A stretch of DNA of 64,000 nucleotides from the NCBI RefSeq assembly GCF_004353905.1, contig NZ_SMOD01000011.1, positions 186,001-250,000 of the forward strand. Reading direction: 5' to 3'. This stretch comes from Paraburkholderia guartelaensis. GTDB taxonomy: Bacteria; Pseudomonadota; Gammaproteobacteria; Burkholderiales; Burkholderiaceae. A program made the position numbers and the translations under genes. The notes under the pieces were generated by a model. The model was not told where the DNA came from and did no database searches. It saw nothing but the letters and a program-made list of their open reading frames with translations. How positions within the stretch are numbered: the first letter of the stretch is position 1; the number at the start of each line of letters is the position of its first letter. Shown in pieces: positions 43,961 to 51,781 of the stretch.

Positions 43961-45562
43961 ATGGCGATAGGACATTCCGCCGACGTAGTCGTCGTCGGTT
44001 CCGGCGTGGCGGGCAGTCTGGTGGCGCACCAGCTTGCCCAGGCCGGCGCTTCCGTGGTGGTGCTCGAAGCGGGGCCGCGCCTCGCGCGCTGGCAGATCGT
44101 GGAGAACTTCCGCAACTCGCCCGCCAAGGCCGATTTCGCCACGCCGTATCCGTCCGTGAGCTACGCGCCGCATCCCGAATACGCACCGCCCAACGAGTAT
44201 CTCGTGCAGAAGGGCGATTATCCGTACAACTCACAATATTTGCGTCTCGTGGGCGGAACCACCTGGCACTGGGCCGCGGCCGCGTGGCGTTTGCTGCCGG
44301 CAGACTTTCGTCTGAAAACGCAGTACGGCGTGGGGCGCGACTGGCCCTATCCCTACGAGACGCTGGAGCCGTGGTATCAGCTCGCAGAGGTGGAACTGGG
44401 CGTGTCCGGACCGGACGCCACGTACGATCTTGGCTCGCCGCGCGCGAAGCCGTATCCAATGAGCATGCTGCCGCTTTCCTGGATGGATCAGCGCTTCTCG
44501 CAAGTGTTGAATGGGAATGGCTTTCACGTGGTGCCCGAGCCGGTTGCGCGCAATAGCCGCCCGTTCGATGCGCGCCCCACCTGCTGCGGCAACAACAACT
44601 GCATGCCGATCTGCCCGATCGGCGCGATGTACAACGGCGTGGTTCACGCGGACAAGGCCGAGCGCGCGGGCGCGAAGCTCGTGCCGCAGGCCGTGGTCTA
44701 TCGCATCGAGGCCGACAACAAAGGGCTCGTGACCGCGGTCCACTACAAGGACCCGAGCGGCAGAAGCACGCGCGTGACCGGCAAGCTCTTCGTGCTCGCC
44801 GCGAATGGCATCGAGACCCCCAAGATCATGCTGATGTCGAAGAGCGATGCGTTTCCTCACGGCATTGGCAACAGCTCCGACCAGGTGGGCCGCAATCTCA
44901 TGGATCATCCGGGCACGGGCGTCACGTTCATGGCCAACGAACCGCTATGGCCGGGGCGCGGGCCCATGGAAATGACCTCGGTCGTGAATTTCCGCGACGG
45001 CGCGTTCCGCTCCGGCTATGCGGCGAAGAAGCTGCATCTCTCGAACGCGGTGCCCACCATGGCTGTTACAGCCGCGCTCATCAACAACGGCTTGACTGGC
45101 GGGGAGCTGGACCGGCAGATACGCGAGCGCACGTCGCGCACGCTCACCATCAACAGTTTTCACGAGCACTTGCCCGAGCCGCAGAACCGCGTGCTGCCCT
45201 CGGGCGATCACAAGGACGGACTCGGCATTCCCCAGCCCGAGATCTATTACTCGATCAACGATTACGTGAAGAAGAGCGCGGCGCACACGCATGAACTCTA
45301 CGCGCAGATCGCGCAGCTCTTTGGCGGCACGGATATCGCATTCGACGACACCTTCGCGCCCAACAATCACATCATGGGCACGACGATCATGGGCGCGAAC
45401 GCCGCCGATTCAGTCGTCGATGCCGATTGCCGCACGCACGATCATTCGAATTTGTTCGTCGCCAGCAGCGCGGTGATGCCTTCGGCCGCCTCGGTGAACT
45501 GCACGCTGACGATTGCCGCGCTGTCGCTGAAGCTGGCCGACAAGCTGCGCCACGAGCTTTGA
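43961..45562 (+). CDS. GMC-family FAD sugar dehydrogenase catalytic (alpha) subunit
   Basis: The 533-residue flavoprotein starts with the FAD dinucleotide motif V-V-V-G-S-G-V-A-G-S and has no signal peptide of its own, fitting co-export with the Tat small subunit. Cysteines 208, 209, 214 and 218 (T-C-C-G-N-N-N-C-M-P-I-C-P-I) match the [3Fe-4S] cluster motif of B. cepacia FAD-GDH alpha. The GMC catalytic His/Asn region is F-A-P-N-N-H-I-M-G-T-T-I-M-G. The likely reaction is oxidation of an aldose such as glucose at C1 in the periplasm, with electrons passing through the Fe-S cluster to the cytochrome. The actual substrate could be another sugar or polyol. A good AGGAAGAGG Shine-Dalgarno precedes ATG 43961. 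Confidence 0.9.
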   Translation: MAIGHSADVVVVGSGVAGSLVAHQLAQAGASVVVLEAGPRLARWQIVENFRNSPAKADFATPYPSVSYAPHPEYAPPNEYLVQKGDYPYNSQYLRLVGGTTWHWAAAAWRLLPADFRLKTQYGVGRDWPYPYETLEPWYQLAEVELGVSGPDATYDLGSPRAKPYPMSMLPLSWMDQRFSQVLNGNGFHVVPEPVARNSRPFDARPTCCGNNNCMPICPIGAMYNGVVHADKAERAGAKLVPQAVVYRIEADNKGLVTAVHYKDPSGRSTRVTGKLFVLAANGIETPKIMLMSKSDAFPHGIGNSSDQVGRNLMDHPGTGVTFMANEPLWPGRGPMEMTSVVNFRDGAFRSGYAAKKLHLSNAVPTMAVTAALINNGLTGGELDRQIRERTSRTLTINSFHEHLPEPQNRVLPSGDHKDGLGIPQPEIYYSINDYVKKSAAHTHELYAQIAQLFGGTDIAFDDTFAPNNHIMGTTIMGANAADSVVDADCRTHDHSNLFVASSAVMPSAASVNCTLTIAALSLKLADKLRHEL

Positions 45563-45575
45563 TGCGAGCCAGACG

Positions 45576-46979
45576 ATGAAAACAGCGAAGTCCTCCACGG
45601 CGGCCACCACGAATCACGAGCGAGAGAGACGCGCGCGTGCCGCTATCGCGGCCGCGCTTTTCTGCGCCTTCGCGCTCTATATCGCGTGGCACGCCTCGCA
45701 CGAATCGCAAACGCGTCCCGTCGACGAACTGCCGATGTCCACGGCGCGCGGCGACGACACGTCGACGCCCAATGCGGACGCGGACAAGCCCGAACTCATC
45801 AAGCGCGGCGCCTATCTGGCGCGCATAGGCGACTGCGTCGCGTGCCATACCGCCGACCCAGGCAGACCGTTTGCGGGCGGCCTGCCCATCAGTACGCCGT
45901 TTGGAAAAATCTACACGCCGAACATCACGCCGGACCCCGAAACCGGCATCGGCCAATGGAGCGATACCGACTTCATACGCGCGCTGCATGAAGGCATCGG
46001 CAAGGGCGGCAAGCGGCTGTATCCGGCGTTTCCTTACGTCGAATTCACGCGCATGACCGAGCAGGACATGCTCGCGATCCGCGCGTATCTGAATACGGTC
46101 GCGCCGGTGCATTACACGCCGCCCGCGAACGAGCTGCACTTTCCGTTCAACCAGCGCTGGCTGATGATCTTGTGGAATCTCTTCAACTTCAACGAAGGCC
46201 GCTTCGTACCCGACCCGAAGCAAAGCGCGGAATTCAACCGCGGCGCCTATCTCGTCAAAGGCCTCGCGCATTGCGAGGAATGCCACACGCCGCGCAACTT
46301 CATGCAGGGCCTCAAGACGACGGAGCGTTTCTCGGGCGCGACGCAAGCGGGCTGGCAGGCCTACAACATCACGCCCGACCGCGAGAGCGGCATTGGCAAC
46401 TGGAGCGACGACGCGCTGATCGCCTACCTTTCCACGGGCATTGCCGCGGGCCACGCCAGCGCAGCAGGCCCGATGGCCGATGTGGTCCAGCACTCGACGC
46501 AGTACCTGACGCATGAGGACCTGCGCTCGATCGTGGCGTACCTGCGTGCGCTGCCGCCGGTTTCGGGCGGCGTGACGCGGCCGCGCGATGCCTGGGGCAA
46601 GCCCGCCATGGAGGACATCACCGCGATGCGAGGCACGACGATCACGACCGTGAACGGCTTGCAGCTTTTCGTGGCGAACTGCGCGAGCTGCCACCACTGG
46701 ACTGGCGAGGGCGTGGGGGGAAGCGCGCCCGGCGCGTATCCGTCGCTCATTCATAACAGCGTCGCGGGCGCACCGAGCGCGGACAACCTCGCGATGGTGA
46801 TCCTGCACGGTGTGCGGCGCCAGACGAAGGACAGCGACGTGCTGATGCCGGCATTCGGCGACGAATTGAATAACGAACAGGTGGCGGCCATTTCCAACTA
46901 CGTGACAACACAGTTCGGCGATCCGCAGGCCACGCTTACGGCCCACGAGGTCGCGGCGCTGCGTGCCCAGCCTCAGTAA
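45576..46979 (+). CDS. tri-haem cytochrome c (beta) subunit of the sugar dehydrogenase
   Basis: Three c-type haem motifs are present: C-V-A-C-H at residues 87-91, C-E-E-C-H at 233-237 and C-A-S-C-H at 369-373. A single N-terminal hydrophobic segment (A-I-A-A-A-L-F-C-A-F-A-L-Y-I-A-W) follows a basic stretch and should export and anchor the protein on the periplasmic side. It starts 13 bases after the alpha subunit. The family (gluconate/alcohol/FAD-GDH cytochrome subunits) hands electrons to ubiquinone. The 467 residues fit the class. Confidence 0.92.
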   Translation: MKTAKSSTAATTNHERERRARAAIAAALFCAFALYIAWHASHESQTRPVDELPMSTARGDDTSTPNADADKPELIKRGAYLARIGDCVACHTADPGRPFAGGLPISTPFGKIYTPNITPDPETGIGQWSDTDFIRALHEGIGKGGKRLYPAFPYVEFTRMTEQDMLAIRAYLNTVAPVHYTPPANELHFPFNQRWLMILWNLFNFNEGRFVPDPKQSAEFNRGAYLVKGLAHCEECHTPRNFMQGLKTTERFSGATQAGWQAYNITPDRESGIGNWSDDALIAYLSTGIAAGHASAAGPMADVVQHSTQYLTHEDLRSIVAYLRALPPVSGGVTRPRDAWGKPAMEDITAMRGTTITTVNGLQLFVANCASCHHWTGEGVGGSAPGAYPSLIHNSVAGAPSADNLAMVILHGVRRQTKDSDVLMPAFGDELNNEQVAAISNYVTTQFGDPQATLTAHEVAALRAQPQ

Positions 46980-47162
46980 CGTCTCAGCAACGGCGGGACT
47001 TTGCGCCGCGTTCGGGGCAGCGCTAGCCGCCGCGAGCGCGTATGCTGTGAATGCAGGCACGCCGCTTGCGTGTAGTCTGCTTTGTGACGCGCCTGTCGCA
47101 ATCGCAACCGGTACGATATTTGGCGCTCATATGGCCCACTCACACAGCGCTATGATGAAGTG

Positions 47163-47903
47163 ATGACGCATACACCCGACGCTCTCGTGCAGCACCATGC
47201 CGCCAACCTTGCAGGTCGCGACTTTGTAGTAGGCGATTTGCATGGTTGCGTGGAGGCGTTGCGCTTTCTTTTGCGCGAAGTCGAATTCGACACCGCGCGT
47301 GACCGGCTGTTTTCGGTGGGCGATCTCGTTGATCGCGGCGAGCGCGAGCAGTGCGAACAGGCGCTCGCGCTGCTCGACAAACCATGGTTCTACGCCGTGC
47401 TCGGCAATCACGAAGACGCGCTGTGCGCCGTGGCCGAAGGGAAAATGCCGCGCAATCGCTGGTATGGCATCGGCGGCGGCTGGGCGCAGAGCGTGCCCGA
47501 CGCCGAACTCGTGCACTACGCGCAGAGGCTGCGCCAATTGCCGCTTGCGCGCGTGGTGGGTGAGGGCGAAAAGCGATTCAATATCATTCACGCGGAATTT
47601 TTCGGCGACGACGCCGCGCTCGACAGCGGCCAGTTCGATTCCGTCGTGCGCGAACGCATGCTTTGGGGCCGCGATCTCGTGCTCGGCACGGGCGACCCGG
47701 CGCGCCATGCGCTTTCGCTCACGTTCTGCGGGCATACGCCGGTGCGCGAAGTGCGGCAGATCGGCTCGCAGGTGTTCATCGACACCGGAGCGTTCATCAC
47801 CGAAGGACGCCTTACGATGGTCGAGGCGCTCACGTCACGCATCTGGTCGGTGTCGCAGGTCGAAGCGCTCGCGCACGGTGCGGCTGCGATCGTGCTGCCC
47901 TGA
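47163..47903 (+). CDS. PPP-family serine/threonine metallophosphatase (PrpA/lambda type)
   Basis: The four metal-binding motifs of the PPP family are in order: G-D-L-H-G-C at about residue 25, G-D-L-V-D-R-G-E, G-N-H-E-D, and near the C-terminus C-G-H-T-P. At 246 residues it resembles bacteriophage-lambda-type and E. coli PrpA/PrpB phosphatases, which act on phosphoproteins or small phospho-compounds. GTG 47160 is also possible. The Shine-Dalgarno is weak. It stands alone, convergent with the RES-toxin gene. Confidence 0.88.
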   Translation: MTHTPDALVQHHAANLAGRDFVVGDLHGCVEALRFLLREVEFDTARDRLFSVGDLVDRGEREQCEQALALLDKPWFYAVLGNHEDALCAVAEGKMPRNRWYGIGGGWAQSVPDAELVHYAQRLRQLPLARVVGEGEKRFNIIHAEFFGDDAALDSGQFDSVVRERMLWGRDLVLGTGDPARHALSLTFCGHTPVREVRQIGSQVFIDTGAFITEGRLTMVEALTSRIWSVSQVEALAHGAAAIVLP

Positions 47904-47940
47904 GGCCTCGCGCCTGCCGGTCTCTCGTTGCCCGCTCGGG

Positions 47941-48642
47941 CTACACGATGCGGTTCAACTCGAACACCATGTCGATGGTGTGCCCATTCCAGTTGTATTC
48001 CAGATACGCCGCGTGATGGCACGCGCGCAGCAGCGTCGTGCTGAGAGCGGCGAGACATTCGCCGCCCTCGTCGCGCACCGACGGATACGCAATGCCTGGC
48101 GCACGCGCCTCGCGGGCGGCGCGGCCTAGCGCCTGGCCCGGCGCGTAGTCGTCGGGCGAGAGCACGCCCGGGTCGAGCGCGGGGTCGTCGCGCAGATCGA
48201 TCACTTCGCCATGCGCGATCACCGTGTAGAGCCGCATCTGCTGGCGGATGGGCGGCTCGTTCGTGGCGGCGAGAAAAAGCCCTGAGTGATAGCGCGTTTC
48301 GGCCACGGCGGTAGCGCGCGAGCGTGCGCAGTAGAACACGCCGTAGGTGCCGTCGGAAAAACGGCTGCCCTGCGGATTCAAGTGCGTGAAGGCCGCCATG
48401 ATCGGCCCGTAGCCGGGGCCGAAGCGGCGCTCCTCGCGCGGCACGAGATCGAGATCGCCGGTCTCGGTGCGCAGGCGGTCGTTGGTGAGCGCTTCTAGCG
48501 CATAGAGCGCCTCGAAGTCGTCGGCGGAAGCCACGCGGTCGAACAGGTTCACGGCGGGAAACCGGGTGGGAATCACCCTGAACGCGGGCGACCAGGTGAG
48601 CTGCGCGCTGCGCCAGCGGTCTTGCCAGTTCGTTTGCGTCAC
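47941..48642 (-). CDS. RES-domain toxin of a type II toxin-antitoxin pair
   Basis: The 233-residue protein is a RES-family toxin, recognisable from R-F-S-D-G-T-Y-G-V-F-Y-C-A-R-S, A-V-A-E-T-R-Y-H and the C-terminal part ending near E-L-N-R-I-V; the conserved Arg, Glu and Ser of the family appear within these segments. Studied RES toxins (ParT, MbcT) attack NAD+ or ADP-ribosylate targets. Translation most likely starts at GTG 48642, overlapping the antitoxin stop as GTGA, a coupled junction. The longer upstream frame is a shadow of the antitoxin gene. Confidence 0.88.
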   Translation of the reverse strand: MTQTNWQDRWRSAQLTWSPAFRVIPTRFPAVNLFDRVASADDFEALYALEALTNDRLRTETGDLDLVPREERRFGPGYGPIMAAFTHLNPQGSRFSDGTYGVFYCARSRATAVAETRYHSGLFLAATNEPPIRQQMRLYTVIAHGEVIDLRDDPALDPGVLSPDDYAPGQALGRAAREARAPGIAYPSVRDEGGECLAALSTTLLRACHHAAYLEYNWNGHTIDMVFELNRIV

Positions 48643-49067
48643 GCCCAGCCGCCTCGCATTGCGTCGAGATACTGGCGCACCGCCACGAGGTCGCTGACAT
48701 TGCCGGCCAGCATGCGGTCGAGCGCGCGCCGTCCGCCAAAGGGCGGCGCGCTGTTGGGGCGCTTGATCCAGGTGTCGGCGGAGGTGGGCTGGGGCAGGAG
48801 AATCTGCAGCGCCTTGTAGATGCCGAGCAGCAGCGAAAGGCGTTCGAGTGTGTCGCGGCCGAGCCGGGCGGTTTGCGGGGACTGCTTCCACTTGAAGAAC
48901 GTGGATCGGCCCGGCGAGCCGAGCAGAATAATCTGCTCTTCGGCGCTCAGGTCCCAGTCGCGCGCAATGTTGAAGAACGCCCTGAGCCCCGCCGCCGACA
49001 TTTCGGTGAGCGAGGGTTCGGCGCGGGGACGTCGCGACGGAGTGACGGAGGCAGTAGCGGGTGACAT
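48639..49067 (-). CDS. Xre/MbcA/ParS-type antitoxin (DUF2384)
   Basis: The 142-residue protein has an N-terminal helix-turn-helix of the Xre-like class (A-E-E-Q-I-I-L-L-G-S-P-G-R-S-T-F-F-K-W) and the C-terminal MbcA/ParS toxin-binding domain (G-I-Y-K-A-L-Q-I-L-L-P ... W-I-K-R-P-N-S-A-P-P-F-G-G-R-R-A-L-D-R-M). The order antitoxin-toxin with a 4-base overlap is the standard RES/Xre arrangement. It should bind and repress its own promoter, where a palindrome lies in the spacer. Confidence 0.9.
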   Translation of the reverse strand: MSPATASVTPSRRPRAEPSLTEMSAAGLRAFFNIARDWDLSAEEQIILLGSPGRSTFFKWKQSPQTARLGRDTLERLSLLLGIYKALQILLPQPTSADTWIKRPNSAPPFGGRRALDRMLAGNVSDLVAVRQYLDAMRGGWA

Positions 49068-49099
49068 GGTGGTCGAGTCCTGAATTGAACTTTTAGTAG

Positions 49100-49127
49100 A
49101 TATTAGTCCATATATGGATTATTGCAA
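49100..49127 (-). promoter_or_regulatory. promoter of the RES/Xre operon with operator palindrome
   Basis: On the minus strand TTGCAA (49127-49122) and TAATAT (49105-49100) are 16 bases apart, a good sigma-70 promoter. A perfect 12-bp palindrome TCCATATATGGA (49107-49118) fills the spacer, where antitoxin binding would block RNA polymerase. Confidence 0.7.
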
Positions 49128-49139
49128 GTTTTGACTCGG

Positions 49140-49145
49140 TATAAT
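49140..49145 (+). promoter_or_regulatory. consensus -10 box of the histidine-rich protein gene
   Basis: TATAAT at 49140-49145 is a perfect -10 on the plus strand; no good -35 is seen at 16-18 bases. It lies 40 bases before the GTG start at 49185 and next to the divergent toxin-antitoxin promoter. Confidence 0.5.
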
Positions 49146-49184
49146 CCTCGCCGGACATTTGGGCGGCATTTGGGGAGAGACGGG

Positions 49185-49682
49185 GTGCGGGCAGGCGTAT
49201 TGATGGTCGCGGCAATGATTTTTGCCGCGCCGGTGTGGGCATGGGGGCAGGGAAAGACGGCGGGGGCGCATGCGGGGCACGGAGAGGCGGCCGGGCAGCC
49301 GTCGCATGGCGGGCAGGCGTCCAAAGCGCGGGGCGGGCACGGCGGTGCGGTGTCGCACGCGACCGGACACCATGCGCACGCGACGGGTTCCACCCATGCG
49401 AGCGCCCCGCGCAATGCTGCGAAGGCCGGCAAGCCGTCGCACGCAAAGCGCCACGCCGCGGCGCAACGGCACACGTCCGGCGAGGTCCACACGGCGGCGC
49501 GCTCGCATCATCCGGCTGCCGGTGCGGCGCCGGCTCCCAAAACCGTCACGCAGAAGCGTCCTGCGCCGAAGCCTGCCGCAGCGCGTCCCGCGCCGCGCCA
49601 CAAGCTCGTGGTGGATGCGCCGCCGCCGCACATCCAGCGTGCGATTCCCGTGCCCCACGCGCTGCCGCCCATTCTGAGCTGA
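49185..49682 (+). CDS. secreted His/Ala/Gly-rich protein of unknown function
   Basis: From GTG 49185, six bases after a GGGGAGA Shine-Dalgarno, the 165-residue product starts with a short signal peptide (R-A-G-V-L-M-V-A-A-M-I-F-A-A-P-V-W-A). The mature part is low-complexity and rich in His, Ala, Gly, Ser and Lys, with many isolated His and H-x-H patterns (G-H-H-A-H-A). It has no recognisable domain. The C-terminal tail is Pro-rich (P-P-P-H-I-Q-R-A-I-P-V-P). Periplasmic metal binding is a guess from composition only. A longer frame from TTG 49122 would overlap the -10 box and is not credible. Confidence 0.6.
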   Translation: MRAGVLMVAAMIFAAPVWAWGQGKTAGAHAGHGEAAGQPSHGGQASKARGGHGGAVSHATGHHAHATGSTHASAPRNAAKAGKPSHAKRHAAAQRHTSGEVHTAARSHHPAAGAAPAPKTVTQKRPAPKPAAARPAPRHKLVVDAPPPHIQRAIPVPHALPPILS

Positions 49683-49689
49683 GCGCCAT

Positions 49690-50541
49690 CTAGGCAGTGC
49701 CGAGCCCCGACGCGAGCAATTGCAGCGTTGCCGCGGTTCGCGGCTCGCGCACCCGCGAGTGAAGCAGGACCTGCGAAACCGGCAGCGCGGGCAAGCCGAG
49801 CCGCGCGCCGACGTCGATGAGTTCGCGCGGCGCGACCCGGCGCGCCAGCGGCGAGACCGCGAGACCCGCAGTTAGCGCCGCACCCACCGCGGCGACACCG
49901 CCGCCCACGAACACTTCCGTCCACGCCACGCCCGCACCGTCGAGCGCGCGAACCGCCGCCGCCCGCACCGCGCATGGCGCGGCGAGCAGCGCGAGCGGCA
50001 GCGCCGTGCCGGGCTGCCACTGCCATTGCGGCGCGGCGAGCCAGACGAGCGGCTCCGCGAAGAGCCGGCGGCCATCGCCGCGCGCCGTCTCTTCCTCCTC
50101 CTGACGGACGATGACGGCATCGAACCGCCGCTCGTCGAACTGCGCGAGCAGTTGCGCCGAGTGCCCCAGATGCAGCTCGATCACGAGCCCCGGATCATGA
50201 ACCCGAAGCTGGGCGAGCTGACGGGCGAGGTTGCCGTCCGCAACGTGCTCGCTCAGACCAAGCACGAGCCGCCGCTCGTCGCCTGACAGCGCCCCGAGCG
50301 CGCGCTCATGCGCGCCCAGCAGGTCGCGCGCCGCGGCCAGGAAGGTGAGGCCATCCGCCGAAAGCCGCACGACGCGCGGCGTACGCTCGAGCAATTGCTT
50401 GCCCAGATGCGTTTCGAGGCGCTTGAGCTTGAGGCTCACGGCCGATTGCGTGGTGTCGAGGGCGTCGGCGGCGCGCGTGAAGCTGCGCAGCTCGGCGACG
50501 AGCACGAAGGCGCGCACGGCGTCGAGATCCAGTGGTTTCAT
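49690..50541 (-). CDS. LysR-family transcriptional regulator
   Basis: The N-terminal winged helix-turn-helix is typical of LysR (L-D-A-V-R-A-F-V-L-V-A-E-L-R-S-F-T-R-A-A-D-A-L, written here in part, then T-Q-S-A-V-S-L-K-L-K-R-L-E). An effector-binding domain follows to residue 283. It is divergent from the tautomerase gene across a 100-base gap, the classic layout for a LysR regulator and its target. Confidence 0.93.
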   Translation of the reverse strand: MKPLDLDAVRAFVLVAELRSFTRAADALDTTQSAVSLKLKRLETHLGKQLLERTPRVVRLSADGLTFLAAARDLLGAHERALGALSGDERRLVLGLSEHVADGNLARQLAQLRVHDPGLVIELHLGHSAQLLAQFDERRFDAVIVRQEEEETARGDGRRLFAEPLVWLAAPQWQWQPGTALPLALLAAPCAVRAAAVRALDGAGVAWTEVFVGGGVAAVGAALTAGLAVSPLARRVAPRELIDVGARLGLPALPVSQVLLHSRVREPRTAATLQLLASGLGTA

Positions 50542-50565
50542 TTCAGATGAAAATGGATGAAATAT

Positions 50566-50591
50566 CTATCTATGCCTGTTTATTATGATAG
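50566..50591. promoter_or_regulatory. candidate LysR-type operator in the divergent gap
   Basis: CTATC (50566-50570) and GATAG (50587-50591) form an interrupted inverted repeat spaced by 16 bases in the AT-rich gap between the LysR gene and the tautomerase gene. The match to a T-N11-A box is loose. Confidence 0.3.
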
Positions 50592-50641
50592 TTCGCGCCT
50601 AAGCTGCTGTCATGTCAAACCCACCGAAGCAGGAGACCGAC

Positions 50642-51025
50642 ATGCCGTTCACTCGTATCGCTGTTCGCGCAGGCAAGCCCGCTACGTATCGCAAGGCGCT
50701 CACGCAGGGGATTCATCAAGCGCTGATGGAGGTGTTCAAGGCGCCTGAAGACGACATTTTCATGATCATCACCGAGCACGAAGCCGATAACTTCGTGTTC
50801 GGGCGGCACTACCTCGGGATCGAGCGCAGCGACGATCTGGTGATGATCCAGATCGCCGTGAGCAACACGCGCGGGCAGGATCAGAAGAAGGCGCTGTTCG
50901 CGCAGATTGCCGAAAACCTCGCGCGCGATCCGGGGGTGAGGCGCGAGGATGTGTTCGTAAATCTCGTCGATGTGGCGCGGGAGAACTGGTCGTTCGGGAA
51001 TGGCGTAGCGCAATACGCGACTTGA
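50642..51025 (+). CDS. tautomerase-superfamily protein
   Basis: The start at 50642 gives M-P-F-T-R-I-A-V, so Pro1 becomes the N-terminal residue after Met removal, as the catalytic base of tautomerases requires; GGAG lies upstream. The 127-residue length fits the longer 'tautomerase_2' type with two fused beta-alpha-beta units (I-F-M-I-I-T-E-H-E-A-D-N-F ... V-F-V-N-L-V-D-V-A-R-E-N-W-S-F). The substrate is unknown. Divergence from a LysR gene suggests inducible expression. Confidence 0.85.
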   Translation: MPFTRIAVRAGKPATYRKALTQGIHQALMEVFKAPEDDIFMIITEHEADNFVFGRHYLGIERSDDLVMIQIAVSNTRGQDQKKALFAQIAENLARDPGVRREDVFVNLVDVARENWSFGNGVAQYAT

Positions 51026-51087
51026 GCGCGGAGCTTGAAGCCACCGCCGTCAACATGCCTCGCGATCGCTCTCGCGAGGCAGCCGCA

Positions 51088-51639
51088 TCACCATTTCTTC
51101 TCGTCGAGCAGCCGGTCGAAAAGCCGCTCCCGCAGCGCGTCGGGCACGGCGGACAGCCCGAGCAGCGTGCTGAACGCAATGCCGCTCGCGGCGAAGTAGC
51201 GTAGCAGCGAGAGTTCGAGGTCGCGTGCCTCGGCCTGCAGCTTTTCCATCTTGGCTGCGTCCTGGGCCTTCAGGTCTTCGAGCAGCGCCGGGCTTTCGAC
51301 CAGGGCCGCGAGCACGGCGCGCGCGACGGAGTCCGGCTGGTTGATGGACTCCCTGAAAATCGCGATCTGCGCCGAAAGGACCGGTTCTGCCCGGGTCTGG
51401 CCGCCCGCCGCCAGGTGATCTTGCGCGATCTGCTCGAATTGTTCCCGCTGACGATCCAGCAGCGCGCGCAGCACGCCCAGTTTGTTACGGAACTGGTGTA
51501 GCAATCCGCCTTTGCTGATGCCGCTTTCGCGCGCAAGCGCATCGAATGTCAGTCCGCCGACCCCGTCGCGGGTCAGGATCGCAAGCGCCGCGTCAATCGC
51601 CTTTCTGCGGGAAATCTCGGAACGTGTCTGGTTATCCAT
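51088..51639 (-). CDS. TetR-family transcriptional regulator
   Basis: From ATG 51639 (M-D-N-Q-T-R-S-E-I-S) the 183-residue protein has an N-terminal TetR helix-turn-helix (A-I-D-A-A-L-A-I-L ... L-T-F-D-A-L-A-R-E-S-G-I-S-K-G-G-L-L-H-Q-F) and a C-terminal ligand domain. It faces the DUF3313 lipoprotein gene across 142 bases that contain an inverted repeat, so it probably represses that gene and itself. The longer frame up to 51762 runs through that operator and is unlikely. Confidence 0.9.
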   Translation of the reverse strand: MDNQTRSEISRRKAIDAALAILTRDGVGGLTFDALARESGISKGGLLHQFRNKLGVLRALLDRQREQFEQIAQDHLAAGGQTRAEPVLSAQIAIFRESINQPDSVARAVLAALVESPALLEDLKAQDAAKMEKLQAEARDLELSLLRYFAASGIAFSTLLGLSAVPDALRERLFDRLLDEKKW

Positions 51640-51666
51640 GGGCGTGATTGTACCCCTGCATCGCAC

Positions 51667-51694
51667 TGTAAACAAACCGGATAGACGGTTTACA
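51667..51694. promoter_or_regulatory. inverted-repeat operator candidate for the TetR regulator
   Basis: TGTAAAC (51667-51673) and GTTTACA (51688-51694) are perfect inverted arms, and AAACCG (51674-51679) with CGGTTT (51686-51691) is a second nested repeat around GATAGA. It lies 28 bases upstream of the tetR ATG. Each outer arm also contains GTWWAC. Confidence 0.6.
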
Positions 51695-51781
51695 TCCTTC
51701 GAGTCCGATGCTACGCTTCGTCTCGTCATGAACTCGGCCGGATACCAGGCGGTATCCGGCAACTTTTAAAAGGATGCCTTC

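Noticed and set aside
46963..47163. 66-codon frame between the cytochrome gene and the phosphatase gene
   Set aside because: It overlaps the cytochrome stop and has no Shine-Dalgarno or recognisable family; a weak hydrophobic stretch is not enough.
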